From the NCBI GenBank assembly GCA_028867095.1, contig JAGWHA010000012.1:1-17109 (forward strand): 17,109 bases of DNA, read 5' to 3'. The notes under the pieces were generated by a model, which was not told where the DNA came from, did no database searches, and worked only from the letters and a program-made list of their open reading frames with translations. The stretch comes from Microcaldota archaeon (GTDB lineage Archaea > Micrarchaeota > Micrarchaeia > Micrarchaeales > CABMGC01). A program made the position numbers and the translations under genes. Shown piece after piece: positions 6,981-12,975 of this stretch; the stretch's first letter is position 1, and every line of letters starts with the position of its first letter.

Positions 6981-7478
6981 TTACTTTTTGTAGAGATGTG
7001 CCAAGGATCCGTGGTCATTGATTAGAATTTTAATCTTCTGTTCCTTGCTCTTTGGGTAATCGTCATAGTGCTCAAAGTCAACTGTTGCTATTACTGGGAA
7101 GGTCTTCTTTATCGTCGCGCTGCCCCCTGTTGAGCTTGTGCCTTTGGGATCTCGTACTTCAAGAGCCATGTTGCCCGAGACAAGCGTAAGTGTGGTTTCG
7201 CAGCTTGGGCAGGGAACCTGCAGGGAATGGTCCTTGTGCTTTTCAGCCTCGAGATAGTGCGCCATGGGAAGCTCGTGCTTGCAGTCGCTGAACTTTTCTA
7301 GGATCTGGCTCTTCCTTAGATGCTTGGTGAGCTCGGAATATGGAGTCCCAAGTAGATTTGTTCCCGAATCGGGGAGCTTGATCACCTTTTTGACATATAA
7401 CCCTGTTTCCATGCCGAACCTGACGCGCTTGCACGCCTCGTCGCTGGCACAAAGGACTCTAAATTCGAATGTTGGCAT
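6981..7478 (-). CDS. Cysteine-containing orphan protein (165 aa)
   Basis: The soluble 165-aa product has no recognisable family. Five cysteines are present: C10 and C16 near the N-terminus, C66, and a CPSC pair at residues 90-93. The CPSC knuckle together with C66 and nearby His residues could bind zinc. The C-terminal third, with VIATVDFEHYDDYP and KIKILINDHG, looks beta-rich. It ends in TAA 22 bp before the TATA box of the ankyrin gene, so the two are likely separate transcripts read in the same direction. A TATTTAA element at 7500-7506 lies about 25 bases before the ATG. Confidence 0.75.
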   Translation of the reverse strand: MPTFEFRVLCASDEACKRVRFGMETGLYVKKVIKLPDSGTNLLGTPYSELTKHLRKSQILEKFSDCKHELPMAHYLEAEKHKDHSLQVPCPSCETTLTLVSGNMALEVRDPKGTSSTGGSATIKKTFPVIATVDFEHYDDYPKSKEQKIKILINDHGSLAHLYKK

Positions 7479-7499
7479 AAATTGCTTCCCCTTTTGGCG

Positions 7500-7506
7500 T
7501 ATTTAA
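7500..7506 (-). promoter_or_regulatory. TATA box of the 165-aa orphan gene
   Basis: TTAAATA read leftward has its centre 25 bases before the ATG at 7478, the spacing expected for a leaderless archaeal mRNA. Confidence 0.55.
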
Positions 7507-7610
7507 TGTTTTCCTAAGCAAACGTTTTTGGCGCAAGGTTAGACGATTGGCTATGTTGGAGAGCTGCTTTAAGAGCGGCCCCATTCATAATAATATCGTG
7601 GGTGAGTAGG

Positions 7611-7922
7611 ATGAATGGGGAGAATAGGGCAAGGTTTGTTGAAGCGATGAGAAGCTTCAAGGAGTGGGCGGTTAGGGTTGCCGCAGCGAGGGACAGTCCT
7701 GACATGGTAATGCCTGTTAGGATACACAACAACAACCGTTTTGTGTTCAGCCTCGATGCGTATAACTACTTCGCTGAACACTACAAGCAAAAGCTTAGGC
7801 ACTTCAAGAGCGAGAAGCAGCTGGCGGAGCAGATAAACCACTACAAGAAGGTCCTCTACAAGGGAGGCGGCGCTGTGCTGCTTAAGAAATCCAGGTTCTT
7901 CTTGCTGCCGAACCGGCCCTGA
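7611..7922 (+). CDS. Small basic orphan protein (103 aa)
   Basis: The ORF can begin at GTG 7602 or ATG 7611; I prefer ATG 7611 because a TATA-like AT-rich stretch (about 7583-7596) then lies about 24 bases upstream. The product is basic (many Lys and Arg), helical, and without a membrane segment or cysteines. A basic helix near residues 62-85 (YKQKLRHFKSEKQLAEQINH) could bind nucleic acid, but no known domain is evident. Leftward ORFs over the same DNA appear to be shadows. It ends in TGA 44 bp before the SIMPL gene, which has its own TATA box. Confidence 0.65.
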   Translation: MNGENRARFVEAMRSFKEWAVRVAAARDSPDMVMPVRIHNNNRFVFSLDAYNYFAEHYKQKLRHFKSEKQLAEQINHYKKVLYKGGGAVLLKKSRFFLLPNRP

Positions 7923-7930
7923 AAACAAGG

Positions 7931-7939
7931 TATAAAAAT
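7931..7939 (+). promoter_or_regulatory. TATA box of the SIMPL-domain gene
   Basis: TATAAAAAT is preceded by AAGG. The centre is about 31 bases before the ATG at 7966, giving a predicted leader of about five bases. Confidence 0.55.
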
Positions 7940-7965
7940 ACGCCATCCCATAGCTAAGCGGTTAT

Positions 7966-8775
7966 ATGGCTAAGGACAAGGACGCAATCCGGAATGTCTC
8001 ACTGGTGCTGTCGGTTATTGCGATTGTTGCGGTTGCGGCGCTAGCGATCGGGGCCTTAAATGGGGGAGCCAGGACGATAACAGTAACGGCGAGCGGAATA
8101 GCATACGGGTACCCTGACCAGGCATCGATAAGCATGTTCATCAACGGCACCGGAAAGACTGCGGTTGCTGCAAATTCGAACCTGAGCGCAACGATCAGCG
8201 CGATAGGAAACGCGCTTGGGCCTTACGTGAACGATAACCTGTCAAAGATACAGACTCAGTCATACGACCTCTTCAAGACAAGGATTCAGATGTGCAGCAA
8301 TGTCACAAAGGGACCGACGATAAATCTGCCTGCGCCGTTCTACTGCAGCGCGCAGATCTTCAACGGCTCAAGCCTCTACTGCTGCTACAACCAGAGCATA
8401 TTCATGGCGACGCAGACAGTCACTGTGACGATACCAAACATAAACAATGCGAGCAGCGCATTCACAAGCATCTCCAACCTGCCAAATGTTGGAAGCCAGA
8501 GCCTCACCCAGTCGCTTTCAAACAAGGAGTCCGCGATGCTGATGAACAGCTCTCTTACTTCGGCGCTTGAGAACGCTACATCGCAGGCCCAGCTGCTCGC
8601 TGGAAGCGGCTACACGGTTGCGATTATGAACATCAGCATACAGGGGTCCCCATACTTCTACTCCCCGTATGCCAACTTCGCGACAAGCGGCCCGGCGGAC
8701 TCATCCGGGTTCTTCTCCGGACGGGTCGGTGTCAGTAGGAGCGTTGCTGTCTGGTTTAGGATTGTCCCGAAATAG
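7966..8775 (+). CDS. Membrane-anchored SIMPL-domain (DUF541) protein
   Basis: Residues about 10-33 form an N-terminal membrane anchor. The rest matches the SIMPL/DUF541 family: an opening TITVTASGIAYGYPDQASISM strand (family pattern V-x-G-x-G-x-x-x-x-P-D-x-A), a helix with AANSNLSATISAIGNAL, a KIQTQSYDL strand, and a late strand SVAVWFRIVP. Length (269 aa) is normal. The outer part carries about ten N-X-S/T sequons and four cysteines in the MCSNV, FYCSA and YCCYN segments, which may form disulfides. Bacterial relatives are periplasmic or outer membrane proteins of uncertain function. Its last 75 bp overlap the end of the ATPase gene on the other strand. Confidence 0.85.
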   Translation: MAKDKDAIRNVSLVLSVIAIVAVAALAIGALNGGARTITVTASGIAYGYPDQASISMFINGTGKTAVAANSNLSATISAIGNALGPYVNDNLSKIQTQSYDLFKTRIQMCSNVTKGPTINLPAPFYCSAQIFNGSSLYCCYNQSIFMATQTVTVTIPNINNASSAFTSISNLPNVGSQSLTQSLSNKESAMLMNSSLTSALENATSQAQLLAGSGYTVAIMNISIQGSPYFYSPYANFATSGPADSSGFFSGRVGVSRSVAVWFRIVPK

Positions 8776-10380
8776 GTACTTCTCGCTGAAGAACTCAGTT
8801 GCACCAAGGACCCTCACCCCTTCGATCGAAGCATAGCGCTTGTACGAGGAATCGTTAACCACGACAACGACTTCCGAAAACTTCTGCTTCCTCTCAAGTA
8901 TCATCTTCCTTGCCTGATCGAACTGGTTGAGCCCGGTTTCGTACTCTATGGCGATCCTGCCTCCCCTTGCGAATGCTATGACGTCAGGGCCGTACGAGTT
9001 GTTGTAGATCACGTTGCGAGTGCCGCACGCCGCAAGATGCCTGCTTATCAGATTGACGTGCACATCGTGCTCGGCGCTGTTTCGCGGCATTGTGATGTGC
9101 CAGGTCCCTGCGTGCGGTCCGCCTGCAATCTCACAGGACTTCACAACCCCCGATTTCTGAAGTTTCTTCAATGACTCATTCACTGCGACAGCCTCAAAGC
9201 CTGCTGCGCTTAACTTGGAGTGCAAATCTGGGTCTGATATCCCCCCCTTTGCCAAGGTGATGATTGCGTGGGTCGGATCCCTGTGCTCCTCTCGGAATAG
9301 GTCAAAGGAGACAATCATCGGGTTGTGCCTGCTCGACTCAAGTGCGATGGCCCTTCCCCTGCCAAGCCCCCTTATCGCCTTCTTAACCTCAATGTATCTG
9401 TTTAGCTCGTTTCCTCCAGAGATGAAGTTTGCGATGTAGTTTAATTCCTCAGGCTCCCGCTGCGCAAAGGAGACGAAGAGCGAGGTGTTGCTTCTAAGCT
9501 CGCGGTCAAGCGCCTTCGCCCTCTGGGAGATGCTGATTATCCCGATTCCGTACTTCCTTCCCTCAGCGACCAGCCTTGAGATTATCGAGCTCTCGCCCAG
9601 CTTCTCCGCCTCGTCTATCACGATGTAGAGTCGCACCCTGCGGCTCTTCTCCATGCCGAGCATCTTGGTGTAGATCTTCTTGAGGAACCCCTCGATGTAT
9701 ACTGACTGCGCCTCGCTTGTGTGGAGGCTTGAGAGCGCAAAGATGCTCCTTGAGCCGATGATCTCATTGAGCGAAACACTCTTTGCAAAAGTTCCGGTGT
9801 CGATGAGAAGGAGCCTCTTCTCAAGCGCCTCAAGCATCTTCTTCTCGCCAGTGCTTGCGTTGCGGATGAACACCTTTATCGTGAAGAGCAGGTCGTGGAT
9901 GTTTGGCGTGCGGCCGCGCGTCTCCGCGATCTTGTAGGTGTATGCGATGCACTTGTAGAGCATGTAGCTCTGCACGTCGCCCAGTCTGAAGATTCTCTTG
10001 AGCATGCTTGTTATCTCGCTCGTTCTCTCCCTTGCGGTGAATCCCTCGAGATCGAAGATGTTGATTCCGCTGAATGAGGCGTCGTAGACAGTTGCGCCCA
10101 GCTCCATTGCGCTCTCAACATACTCGTTGTGGGGATCGAGAAGTATGAAGGAGACGCCCTCGCGGCTTATGATGCGGAGCAGAAGCTTGCAGAGATTCGA
10201 CTTTCCGCTCCCGCTCTGCCCGACAATCGCAATGTGGGGGTTGCTCCTTTTGAAGATCTCGAAGTTGAATGCCGAAAAATAATTATTCCTCCATCTCCAC
10301 CTTACAAAGTCGCTAAAAATAAAGCGCGGCAGTGAAAGGGTTCTGATGGTGCTTCCAATCCTGTATTTTTGTTCAAACAT
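8701..10380 (-). CDS. HerA/VirB4-like ATPase fused to winged-helix and nuclease-like domains
   Basis: Residues 40-360 are a HerA-FtsK class ATPase: Walker A GQSGSGKSN (54-62), an LLDPHNEY strand, Walker B LYIVIDEAEKL (251-261) and a sensor-like SISQR (283-287). Such ATPases pump or unwind DNA as hexamers. Residues about 368-430 resemble a winged helix (AIITLAKGGISDPDLHSKL, then a recognition-like helix and a small wing). Residues 437-510 hold GPDV (464-467) and IAIEYETG (476-483), a D-x12-E-x-E arrangement like the PD-(D/E)xK nuclease fold. The acidic/Pro C-terminal tail is probably disordered. It follows nfo by 79 bp on the same strand, which suits a role in DNA repair or DNA transfer; a mobile-element origin is possible. 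Confidence 0.85.
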   Translation of the reverse strand: MFEQKYRIGSTIRTLSLPRFIFSDFVRWRWRNNYFSAFNFEIFKRSNPHIAIVGQSGSGKSNLCKLLLRIISREGVSFILLDPHNEYVESAMELGATVYDASFSGINIFDLEGFTARERTSEITSMLKRIFRLGDVQSYMLYKCIAYTYKIAETRGRTPNIHDLLFTIKVFIRNASTGEKKMLEALEKRLLLIDTGTFAKSVSLNEIIGSRSIFALSSLHTSEAQSVYIEGFLKKIYTKMLGMEKSRRVRLYIVIDEAEKLGESSIISRLVAEGRKYGIGIISISQRAKALDRELRSNTSLFVSFAQREPEELNYIANFISGGNELNRYIEVKKAIRGLGRGRAIALESSRHNPMIVSFDLFREEHRDPTHAIITLAKGGISDPDLHSKLSAAGFEAVAVNESLKKLQKSGVVKSCEIAGGPHAGTWHITMPRNSAEHDVHVNLISRHLAACGTRNVIYNNSYGPDVIAFARGGRIAIEYETGLNQFDQARKMILERKQKFSEVVVVVNDSSYKRYASIEGVRVLGATEFFSEKYLFRDNPKPDSNAPTDTDPSGEEPG

Positions 10381-10459
10381 GATCTCGCCTAGAAATTTGA
10401 AGAAACTGAGGATAAGCGGACTGCAGTTGAAAAAAGAGCTGAAAAATTAGAAGGAGAGA

Positions 10460-11287
10460 TTACTTTCCAATCAGGCTTCTGACAAGTTCTATCTCCATCT
10501 TGTCTGGAACCTTCCTGTCGGTTGGGGTCTCCATTATTATCGGCTTGCCCCTTATCTTCTTGTGGTTAAGGAAGCTTTTGAAGCCCTCCCTGCCGATGAA
10601 GCCCTTCCCTATGTTCTCGTGGCGGTCCTTGCGCAGGCCAAGGTCGAACTTCGAGTCGTTTAGGTGGATTATGTGCACCTTATCCCAGTCCATAAGCTTG
10701 TCGAGCTGATCCAAAACCTCCGCCTTCCTTATGTCGTATCCTGCGCCGAACGCGTGGCAGGTGTCTATGCAGTAGGCGACCTTCCTATGGGAGATGTGGT
10801 CATAGAGCTCGACCAGATCGTCAATCCTTGAGCCAACGCTGTTTTTTTGCCCTGCCTGGTCCTCAAGCAGCAGCATCCCGTCCATAGTGTCTATCACCGA
10901 GTTGATTCCGTCAGCGATTCTCTTGAGTGCCGCGGGCCTTGGCTCCCCCATCGTACTGCCAAGATGCATGACCAGATACTTTATCCCCAGCTGGTTGCAG
11001 CGCTCCATGTTGATCTTCAGGGTCTCCTTTGACTTTCGGTATATCTCCTTGTCTGGCGAGGCCATGTTCGGCAGATACGGCATGTGCACGACAACAGGGT
11101 CTACCGATAGCTCTTTGCATTTTCTCCTGAACCCTCCGGCCTCCTCATCGGTTAGCTTTCTGACAGCCCACTGCATCGGGCTGCTTGCAAATATCTGCAT
11201 GGTGTCGCATTCAGTTGCCCTTGCAAGGTCCACTGTTCTGTCTATGCTCCCCGAACCAGAGATGTGACGGCCAACTTTACTGTGCAT
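10460..11287 (-). CDS. nfo: Endonuclease IV (AP endonuclease)
   Basis: The 275-aa protein cuts DNA 5' of abasic sites in base-excision repair. It is a TIM barrel with three metal ions, and the full ligand set is visible: H68 (VVVHMPY), H108 (VMHLGS), E142 (LLLEDQAG), D175 and H178 (CIDTCHAF), H208 (IIHLND), D221 and H223 (KDRHENIG) and E253 (IIMETP). The length fits archaeal and bacterial EndoIV. The ATG at 11287 is supported by the conserved VGRHISGSGSI N-terminus and by a TATA element about 28 bases upstream. The HerA-like ATPase-nuclease follows on the same strand. Confidence 0.96.
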   Translation of the reverse strand: MHSKVGRHISGSGSIDRTVDLARATECDTMQIFASSPMQWAVRKLTDEEAGGFRRKCKELSVDPVVVHMPYLPNMASPDKEIYRKSKETLKINMERCNQLGIKYLVMHLGSTMGEPRPAALKRIADGINSVIDTMDGMLLLEDQAGQKNSVGSRIDDLVELYDHISHRKVAYCIDTCHAFGAGYDIRKAEVLDQLDKLMDWDKVHIIHLNDSKFDLGLRKDRHENIGKGFIGREGFKSFLNHKKIRGKPIIMETPTDRKVPDKMEIELVRSLIGK

Positions 11288-11309
11288 ATTTTTACTTGGC
11301 AGAAAAGGC

Positions 11310-11319
11310 TTTTATATCA
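11310..11319. promoter_or_regulatory. Shared TATA element between nfo and a tiny ORF
   Basis: CTTTTATATC reads as a TATA box on both strands. Leftward it is about 28 bases before the nfo ATG (11287); rightward it is about 27-30 bases before the GTG/ATG pair at 11342/11345. It could therefore start leaderless transcripts in both directions. Confidence 0.5.
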
Positions 11320-11344
11320 GCAAAAGATATTTTCTTTGATAGTG

Positions 11345-11455
11345 ATGAAGCTGACTAATGAGATAATAATGAAGTACAATCTGTCAAAAAGGACAGTCAC
11401 CTTGATGAAGAGATTCATTAGAAGGCACTCCGACTTGCTTAAGGCTCTTGAATAG
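11345..11455 (+). CDS. Tiny HTH-like protein (36 aa)
   Basis: ATG at 11345 (or GTG at 11342) opens a 36-37 aa ORF that ends in TAG. The sequence (EIIMKYNLSKRTVTLMKRFI, then RRHSDLLKALE) looks like two amphipathic helices joined by a short turn, as in a minimal helix-turn-helix: a YNLSKRTV turn-and-recognition pattern with many basic residues. The TATA element at 11310-11319 gives the right spacing for a leaderless start at exactly this point, the main argument that it is real. The frame stays open further upstream, but the promoter position rules out the longer form. Function unknown; DNA or RNA binding is a guess. Confidence 0.5.
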   Translation: MKLTNEIIMKYNLSKRTVTLMKRFIRRHSDLLKALE

Positions 11456-11492
11456 ATAAAACATAAAGTGGGCGCCGAGAACGCCCTGCTAC

Positions 11493-11765
11493 TTATCTGT
11501 CCACCTGAAAGTACTGCCACCCCACGCCCTTGCCGCTCGCATACACGTGCACGTCGTAACGCTTCGGCTTTCCCGAAGACTCCGACTCCCTGCACAGTGC
11601 GACGAGCTGGACCACTTCGCCGACAAGGTTTGCTACCCTCTCTGTCGCGTGGGATTCAGCTTCCCTGTCCCTTGGTTCGATGCAGACTGCCTCGGACACC
11701 ATCTGCTTTAGAACCCCTTTCAGTTTCCTCTCCGCGCTGCTGCTATACTTTATGCTAAGGCTCAT
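11493..11765 (-). CDS. Small orphan protein (90 aa)
   Basis: I place the start at ATG 11765, preceded by GGTGGTG; a TTG at 11789 would add eight residues, and the frame is open without an ATG back to about 11878. The protein has a helical N-terminal half with Lys and Glu (SAERKLKGVLKQMVSEAV), two cysteines, and a beta-like end (KRYDVHVYASGKGVGWQYF). No family recognised. A TTTTTATATAG element read leftward at about 11876-11886 could be its promoter, with a leader of roughly 90 bases; that element is the edge of the first repeat copy. A rightward ORF over the same DNA looks less likely. Confidence 0.5.
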   Translation of the reverse strand: MSLSIKYSSSAERKLKGVLKQMVSEAVCIEPRDREAESHATERVANLVGEVVQLVALCRESESSGKPKRYDVHVYASGKGVGWQYFQVDR

Positions 11766-11879
11766 GGCACCACCCAAAATCTGTGACAACCCTTTTGCTT
11801 TGCAGCAACCGTTGCCATACCGCTCTTGTATAGCGTTCGGTCCACGCTTAATCCGTAGTTGGAGTCTTGCGCCCAGCTA

Positions 11880-12001
11880 TATAAAAACGTGCCGAAAAAA
11901 AACCGATTTTTTTTCTATATGGTTTAAATATTACCAAACTTTCATTAGATGCGCTAGGGTCACACCTGGCACACCCAGAATCTGGGGCGGCGAAAGCCGC
12001 C
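11880..12001 (+). repeat. Direct repeat, copy 1 (122 bp)
   Basis: This stretch and 12648-12767 align over their whole length with 7 substitutions, all transitions, and two single-base gaps. From left to right the unit holds TATAAAAACG, an inverted repeat G-A8-CCGA-T8-C, a second TATA element (GGTTTAAATATTACC, 11921-11935) and a GC-rich end with two hairpins. The two copies bracket the vapBC module. There is no tRNA in the repeat and no transposase nearby. It may be a small non-autonomous element, a promoter/RNA cassette that was duplicated, or the scar of an insertion by recombination. Confidence 0.9.
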
Positions 12002-12010
12002 CTTATATTT
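11951..12010 (+). ncRNA. Candidate small RNA in repeat copy 1
   Basis: The TTTAAATA at 11923-11930 predicts transcription from about 11951-11953. The following roughly 50 bases begin GCGCTAGGG and end with two hairpins side by side: CCCAG-AAT-CTGGG (11974-11986) and GCGGC-GAAA-GCCGC (11987-12000), the second closed by a GNRA tetraloop. A T-rich CTTATATTTATT follows and could terminate the RNA. It has no ORF of note. I cannot assign it to a known RNA family; 5S, SRP, RNase P and tRNA do not fit. Confidence 0.4.
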
Positions 12011-12029
12011 ATTGCAAGAACGCAACATT

Positions 12030-12035
12030 TTTATA
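12030..12035 (+). promoter_or_regulatory. TATA box of vapBC
   Basis: TTTATA has its centre about 26 bases before the ATG at 12059, so the vapBC mRNA should be leaderless. Confidence 0.6.
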
Positions 12036-12039
12036 GGAT

Positions 12040-12059
12040 TAATTATTAATTAATAATTA
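12040..12059 (+). promoter_or_regulatory. 20-bp perfect palindrome, likely VapB operator
   Basis: TAATTATTAATTAATAATTA is its own reverse complement over all 20 bases. It fills the space between the TATA box and the first base of the antitoxin start codon, covering the expected transcription start. VapB-type antitoxins usually bind such palindromes and repress their own operon, so this is the likely operator. Confidence 0.65.
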
Positions 12060-12289
12060 TGAAAAACGTGATAACTACGATATCTGTAAATATGCGTTTG
12101 AAAAGAAAACTCGATGAGGCGAAAGGAAAGGAGGATTGGGATACCTTTATAGAGGCGCTTTATATCGCATGGAAGAGTGAAAGTGGAAAGAGGGCTTTTG
12201 AGGCAGCGAGAAAAATGCTTACGAAAGGGGACATGAAAAGCATTGAGAAAAGTTATAAGGAATTTAGGAAGGGGTTTGTTCTTAGATGA
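12059..12289 (+). CDS. vapB: VapB-like antitoxin
   Basis: The 76-aa protein begins VITTISVNMRLKRKLDEAKG, the beta strand plus helix pattern of ribbon-helix-helix or related DNA-binding antitoxin N-termini. The basic, helical remainder could wrap and inhibit the toxin. Its last four bases overlap the ATG of the PIN-domain toxin (ATGA), the usual antitoxin-toxin arrangement. It is expected to bind the palindrome just upstream and repress its own operon with the toxin. Its codons look more AT-rich than those of the neighbouring genes, a hint of acquisition. The family name rests on position and general pattern; similarity to known VapB proteins would need a profile search. Confidence 0.75.
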   Translation: MKNVITTISVNMRLKRKLDEAKGKEDWDTFIEALYIAWKSESGKRAFEAARKMLTKGDMKSIEKSYKEFRKGFVLR

Positions 12290-12636
12290 TATTTGACACT
12301 AGCATTGTAATAGATATGTTGAATGGAAAGACGCCTTACAAGAGTGGATCAATATCTGTGATAACATTGCTTGAAACAATAAGAGGCCTGAAGGATTCGG
12401 AAAGAAGGTTGCGGTTGATGGAATTTTTAAAAAGGGCATTTTCAATTTATTGGTTGGATGAGGAGATAATTCTTGCATCATCGGATCTTTACAACAGGAT
12501 TAAGTCAAAGGGAAAGAGGCTCGGTGATTCTGACGTGATTATAGCTGCAACTGCCCTCTCGAAAAATGAGCCGCTCACAACCCAAGATAGGGATTTTGAG
12601 CAAGTCAAGGATATAATTGATGTGCAGATTAACTAA
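12286..12636 (+). CDS. vapC: VapC-like PIN-domain toxin ribonuclease
   Basis: The 116-aa protein is a single PIN domain with the four expected acidic residues: D4 in MIFDTSIVIDML, a Glu near residue 30 (TLLETIRG), D81 or D83 in KRLGDSDVIIAATAL, and D100 in LTTQDRDFE. VapC toxins use a metal-dependent RNase site to cut tRNA or rRNA and stop growth when free of antitoxin. All catalytic positions are intact, so it should be active. It is coupled to the antitoxin by a 4-base overlap and ends 11 bp before repeat copy 2. Codon choice is AT-rich compared with flanking genes. Confidence 0.9.
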   Translation: MIFDTSIVIDMLNGKTPYKSGSISVITLLETIRGLKDSERRLRLMEFLKRAFSIYWLDEEIILASSDLYNRIKSKGKRLGDSDVIIAATALSKNEPLTTQDRDFEQVKDIIDVQIN

Positions 12637-12647
12637 ATTGGCTGCGG

Positions 12648-12767
12648 TATAAAAACGTGTCGAAAAAAACTAATTTTTTTCTATACGGTTTAAATATTAC
12701 CAAACTTTCATCAGATGCGCTAGGGTCACACCCGGCGCACCCAGAATCTGGGGCGGCGAAAGCCGCC
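12648..12767 (+). repeat. Direct repeat, copy 2 (120 bp)
   Basis: Second copy of the 11880-12001 unit, in the same orientation, starting 11 bp after the vapC stop. The inverted repeat here is G-A7-CTAA-T7-C: one base shorter on both arms than in copy 1, so the symmetry is kept. The second TATA element (TTTAAATA, 12689-12696) and both GC-rich hairpins are identical to copy 1. The 3' flank (ACTATTGCG) differs from copy 1 and lacks the T-rich stretch. Confidence 0.9.
12717..12767 (+). ncRNA. Candidate small RNA in repeat copy 2
   Basis: As in copy 1, a TTTAAATA box about 26 bases upstream predicts a start near the GCGCTAGGG sequence at 12717. The CCCAG/CTGGG and GCGGC-GAAA-GCCGC hairpins are retained exactly; only two transitions separate this part from copy 1. 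Without the T-rich flank it may read on towards the next small ORF and act as part of its leader. Confidence 0.35.
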
Positions 12768-12794
12768 ACTATTGCGATACGAAACTCATGCCAA

Positions 12795-12804
12795 CTTTTA
12801 AATA
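12795..12804 (+). promoter_or_regulatory. TATA box before the interrupted gene pair
   Basis: CTTTTAAATA lies in the gap after repeat copy 2, about 35 bases before ATG 12835, which would give a leader of about nine bases. Confidence 0.45.
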
Positions 12805-12834
12805 ATCCCGAAAGCATCAGTATCTGGGGAGAGT

Positions 12835-12975
12835 ATGGGAATAACTTTCTGGAGCCCTTGGGAAAAGAGGGAGAAAAAGGAGAATATCACAGTCGATCTT
12901 GGTCTTAAGATCAGTCTTTTCATGGCGAGGCGCGACAAGAACTTGGGCAAAGCACCCGCCCTCAACAAGAAGTGA
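12835..12975 (+). CDS. Small ORF (46 aa) directly before the interrupted winged-helix-like gene
   Basis: ATG 12835 opens a 46-codon ORF (it begins MGITFWSPWEKREKKENITV) that ends in TGA; the next codon is the ATG of the following ORF, in the same frame. The N-terminus is aromatic and charged, and the C-terminus basic. No family recognised. It is either a small cistron translationally coupled to the next one or the amino end of one longer protein cut by the TGA. A TATA element at 12795-12804 supports transcription from just before this start. Confidence 0.5.
   Translation: MGITFWSPWEKREKKENITVDLGLKISLFMARRDKNLGKAPALNKK

Noticed and set aside
10379..10450. 23-codon rightward ORF starting at the HerA-like gene's start codon
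   Set aside because: It is very short, without a well-placed TATA box, and its ATG arises from the shared CATG; kept as chance.
11468..11758. Rightward 96-aa ORF opposite the 90-aa orphan
   Set aside because: Pro/Arg/Ser-rich low-complexity translation without a promoter; the leftward frame has a more protein-like composition, though this call is not firm.
11880..12767. Repeats as att sites of an integrated element at a tRNA
   Set aside because: No tRNA T-loop or acceptor pattern lies in or beside either copy, and no integrase gene is present.
11880..12767. CRISPR array
   Set aside because: There are only two long copies, 646 bp apart, with genes between them and no spacers or cas genes.
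12973..12975. TGA as selenocysteine joining the 46-aa ORF to the next
   Set aside because: TGA is followed at once by a plausible ATG, other genes end in TGA, and I see no convincing SECIS-like hairpin.
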